Below, piece by piece: positions 5,713 to 7,559 of a stretch of DNA of 7,559 nt (position 1 is its first letter; each line of letters begins with the position of its first letter). The stretch is taken from NCBI GenBank assembly GCA_934630995.1, contig CAKTXU010000083.1:1-7559 (forward strand), given 5' to 3'. This stretch comes from an uncultured Eubacteriales bacterium (GTDB taxonomy: Bacteria > Bacillota > Clostridia > Oscillospirales > Acutalibacteraceae). The notes below the pieces were generated by a model. That model made no database searches. It worked only from the letters and a program-made list of their open reading frames with translations, and was not told the DNA's origin. The position numbers and the translations under genes are program-made.

Positions 5713-6870
5713 ATGAAAAAAGCTCGTTTGTTTTCTCTGATTGCGGCCTGTGCGGTCCTGACCGGCATGGCTGCAGGCTGCGGAGGCAACGCCAAAGCCA
5801 GCAAGGATGTTTTCCCCATCGGCGCCGTTGGCCCTGGTACCGGCGATACGGCGCAATACGGTCTGGCCGTGAAGAAGGGTGCGGAGCTGGCGGTTGAGGA
5901 AATCAACAAGGCCGGCGGTATAGGCGGCAAAAAGATCGAGTTCAAATTCGAGGATGATGAAAACAACGCGGAGAAGGCGGTCAATGCCTACAACGCCCTG
6001 AAGGACTGGGGCATGAAGATCTCCATGGGCACCGTTACCAGCAAGCCCTGCGTGGCTGTGGCTGCCAAAACCAAGGAAGACAACATGTTTATGATGACAC
6101 CTTCGGCCACATCGGTGGATTGTCTCACCGAGCCCAACGCCTACCGGATCTGCTTCTCCGATCCCAACCAGGGCGCTGCGTCCGCAAAATACATAGCCAC
6201 GAATAAGGTCGCGGAAAAGGTCGCTGTGATTTACGACAGCTCCGATCCCTATTCCTCCGGTATCTTTGCCAAGTTCAAGACCGAGGCACAGGCGCAGAAT
6301 CTGAACATCGTGGCGGAGGGCGCCTTTACCTCCGACAGCAACACCGATTTTACCGTGCAGATTCAGCAGGCTAAGGACGCGGGCGCGGATCTGGTCTTCC
6401 TGCCGATTTACTATACCCAGGCCGCCCTGGTCCTGCGTCAGGCCAACGACGCCGGCTATAAGCCGAAGTTCTTCGGCTGTGACGGCTTGGATGGCCTGAT
6501 GACCGTGAAGGACTTCGACAAGTCTTTGGCCGAGGGCGTCATGCTGCTGACCCCCTTTGCGCCCGATGCCCAGGACGAGACTACCAAGACCTTTGTGGCC
6601 GCCTACAAGGCCAAGTTCAACAATGAGGTTCCCAACCAGTTCGCGGCCGACGCTTACGATGTGATTTACGCCATCAAGGCCGCTGCGGAAAAAGCCAATC
6701 TCACCCCCGATATGACCGCGTCCGAGATGTGTGAGGCTCTCAAGGGCGTGATGACCCAGATTACCCTGGACGGCGTGACCGGCGCCGGCATCGTATGGGA
6801 TGAAAAGGGCGAGCCCAACAAGGAGCCCCGTGCGATGAAGATTGTCAACGGCGTTTATGCCGCCATGTGA
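5713..6870 (+). CDS. livK: Branched-chain amino acid type ABC substrate-binding lipoprotein
   Basis: This 385-residue protein is the extracellular, lipid-anchored ligand-binding subunit of an importer whose permease is encoded next. The signal peptide has a K-K-A-R start, a hydrophobic core and a lipobox A-A-G-C with the modified cysteine at C23. The mature part is a periplasmic-binding-protein type I fold. Family-like stretches include G-P-G-T-G-D-T-A-Q-Y-G (40-50), G-A-E-L-A-V-E-E-I-N (55-64), T-P-S-A-T-S (129-134), Y-D-S-S-D-P-Y-S-S-G (174-183) and Q-F-A-A-D-A-Y-D near the C-terminus. The ATG at 5713 has GGAGGG (5701-5706) six bases upstream; the longer frame from 5635 is ruled out by the promoter. 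Leucine, isoleucine or valine is the usual ligand, but this family also binds other amino acids and amides, so the substrate is uncertain. Confidence 0.9.
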   Translation: MKKARLFSLIAACAVLTGMAAGCGGNAKASKDVFPIGAVGPGTGDTAQYGLAVKKGAELAVEEINKAGGIGGKKIEFKFEDDENNAEKAVNAYNALKDWGMKISMGTVTSKPCVAVAAKTKEDNMFMMTPSATSVDCLTEPNAYRICFSDPNQGAASAKYIATNKVAEKVAVIYDSSDPYSSGIFAKFKTEAQAQNLNIVAEGAFTSDSNTDFTVQIQQAKDAGADLVFLPIYYTQAALVLRQANDAGYKPKFFGCDGLDGLMTVKDFDKSLAEGVMLLTPFAPDAQDETTKTFVAAYKAKFNNEVPNQFAADAYDVIYAIKAAAEKANLTPDMTASEMCEALKGVMTQITLDGVTGAGIVWDEKGEPNKEPRAMKIVNGVYAAM

Positions 6871-6899
6871 CGTATTAATGGAAAGAGTCTTCTGACAAA

Positions 6900-6937
6900 A
6901 ACGAAAAGGACGCTCTTTTCTGAGTGTCCTTTTCGTT
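6900..6937 (+). terminator. Stem-loop between livK and livH, likely attenuating terminator
   Basis: A 16-pair stem is formed by 6900-6915 and 6922-6937 with one G-T wobble and the loop TTTTCT. The inner pairs are ACGCTC/GAGTGT and the outer part is A-rich on the left and T-rich on the right. The right arm ends in TTTTCGTT and is followed by CGTTCATCCC, a poor T-run, so read-through into livH is expected. Such a hairpin would let the binding protein be made in excess of the permease. Confidence 0.65.
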
Positions 6938-7016
6938 CGTTCATCCCGTATTTCCCGCGGCGGCCGTGGAGCGACAGGATACCTCGCCGTAACATGTGTA
7001 AGGGGCGGATTCAATA

Positions 7017-7559
7017 ATGAGCTTTATTTCCTATCTGATAAACGGCATCAGCCTGGGGAGCATCTATGCCCTCATCGCGCTGGGCTACACGATGGTCTAC
7101 GGCATCGCCAAGATGCTGAATTTCGCCCACGGCGACGTCATCATGGTGGGCGGCTATGTGGTGTTCACCATCGCCCAGACCCTCGGCGGAAACGTCTGGC
7201 TGGGTGTCCTGGCCTCTATTCTTTTCTGTACTTTGCTGGGTGTGACCATCGAGCGGGTGGCTTATCGCCCTTTGCGTCAGGCCGAGCCGCTGGCGGTGCT
7301 GATCACGGCCATCGGGGTCAGCTATCTGCTGCAAAATCTGGCGCTCCTGATATTCGGCGCTACCCCCAATTCCTTTAATTCCGTCATCGGCCTGGAGCCC
7401 ATCAAGCTGGCCGGCGGGGCGCTGACCATCAAATGGGAGGCCGTTGTAACCATCGTCGTCTCCCTTATCATCATGATCTCCCTGACCCTCTTCATTCGCA
7501 AGAGCAAGCCGGGACGGGCCATGCTGGCCGTATCCGAAGACCGCGGAGCGGCGCAGCTG
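7017..7559 (+). CDS. livH: Branched-chain amino acid type ABC permease LivH, 5' part
   Basis: The frame opens at ATG 7017 and is still open at the window end, giving the first 181 residues of a protein usually near 290. The start M-S-F-I-S-Y-L-I-N-G-I-S-L-G-S-I-Y-A-L is the classic LivH beginning. It is followed by A-L-G-Y-T-M-V-Y-G, L-N-F-A-H-G-D (residues 34-40), I-E-R-V-A-Y-R-P-L-R and, at the end, G-R-A-M-L-A-V-S-E-D, all typical of LivH. Several hydrophobic segments are visible. This protein forms half of the membrane channel with a LivM-type partner that should lie downstream with the two ATPase genes. A site AAGGGG (7000-7005) lies 11 bases upstream. An upstream in-frame GTG at 6996 is followed at once by TAA. 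Confidence 0.93.
   Translation, partial: MSFISYLINGISLGSIYALIALGYTMVYGIAKMLNFAHGDVIMVGGYVVFTIAQTLGGNVWLGVLASILFCTLLGVTIERVAYRPLRQAEPLAVLITAIGVSYLLQNLALLIFGATPNSFNSVIGLEPIKLAGGALTIKWEAVVTIVVSLIIMISLTLFIRKSKPGRAMLAVSEDRGAAQL

Noticed and set aside
5623..7014. A 463-codon open frame on the minus strand opposite livK.
   Set aside because: It mirrors the reading frame of a clear LivK protein, crosses the livK promoter and the livK-livH hairpin, and shows no family motif.
7011..7522. Two minus-strand frames at the window end.
   Set aside because: They lie opposite the unmistakable LivH N-terminus, which is open on the + strand to the window edge.

Overview
The window reads as an ordinary, densely packed bacterial chromosome segment with every gene on the + strand. 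Shine-Dalgarno sites close to AGGAGG, a lipobox-bearing substrate-binding protein, G+C-rich codons and the order pst-phoU-response regulator-kinase suggest a Bacillota bacterium, probably a G+C-rich Clostridia or Negativicutes relative. This placement is an inference from protein style, not from a database match.

Region 1 (1-2892) is the 3' part of a high-affinity phosphate uptake operon. It holds the end of pstC, a complete pstA overlapping it, pstB, and phoU. The periplasmic-type binding protein PstS and the operon promoter should lie upstream of the window. PstC and PstA form the membrane channel, PstB hydrolyses ATP, and PhoU links transporter state to the sensor kinase.

Region 2 (2893-5522) is the matching two-component system: a PhoB/PhoP-type response regulator and a PhoR-type membrane histidine kinase with HAMP and PAS segments. 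A good sigma-A/sigma-70 promoter (TGGACA, 18 bp, TATAAT) lies in the phoU-regulator gap, so the pair can probably be transcribed apart from pst. The regulator leader holds two hairpins just before a strong ribosome binding site. A perfect 17-bp inverted repeat closes the block right after the kinase stop codon.

Region 3 (5523-7559) starts a second transport operon, a branched-chain amino acid type ABC importer. It has its own promoter (TTGAAA, 18 bp, TATAAT), a short leader with a hairpin, a LivK-type lipoprotein, a long stem-loop likely to attenuate transcription, and the 5' part of a LivH-type permease cut by the window end.

No mobile element, CRISPR array, tRNA, rRNA or clearly new gene system is visible. 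No gene-free stretch exceeds 300 bases. The points worth a second look are the intergenic signals: promoters, hairpins, a micro-ORF and start-codon corrections.
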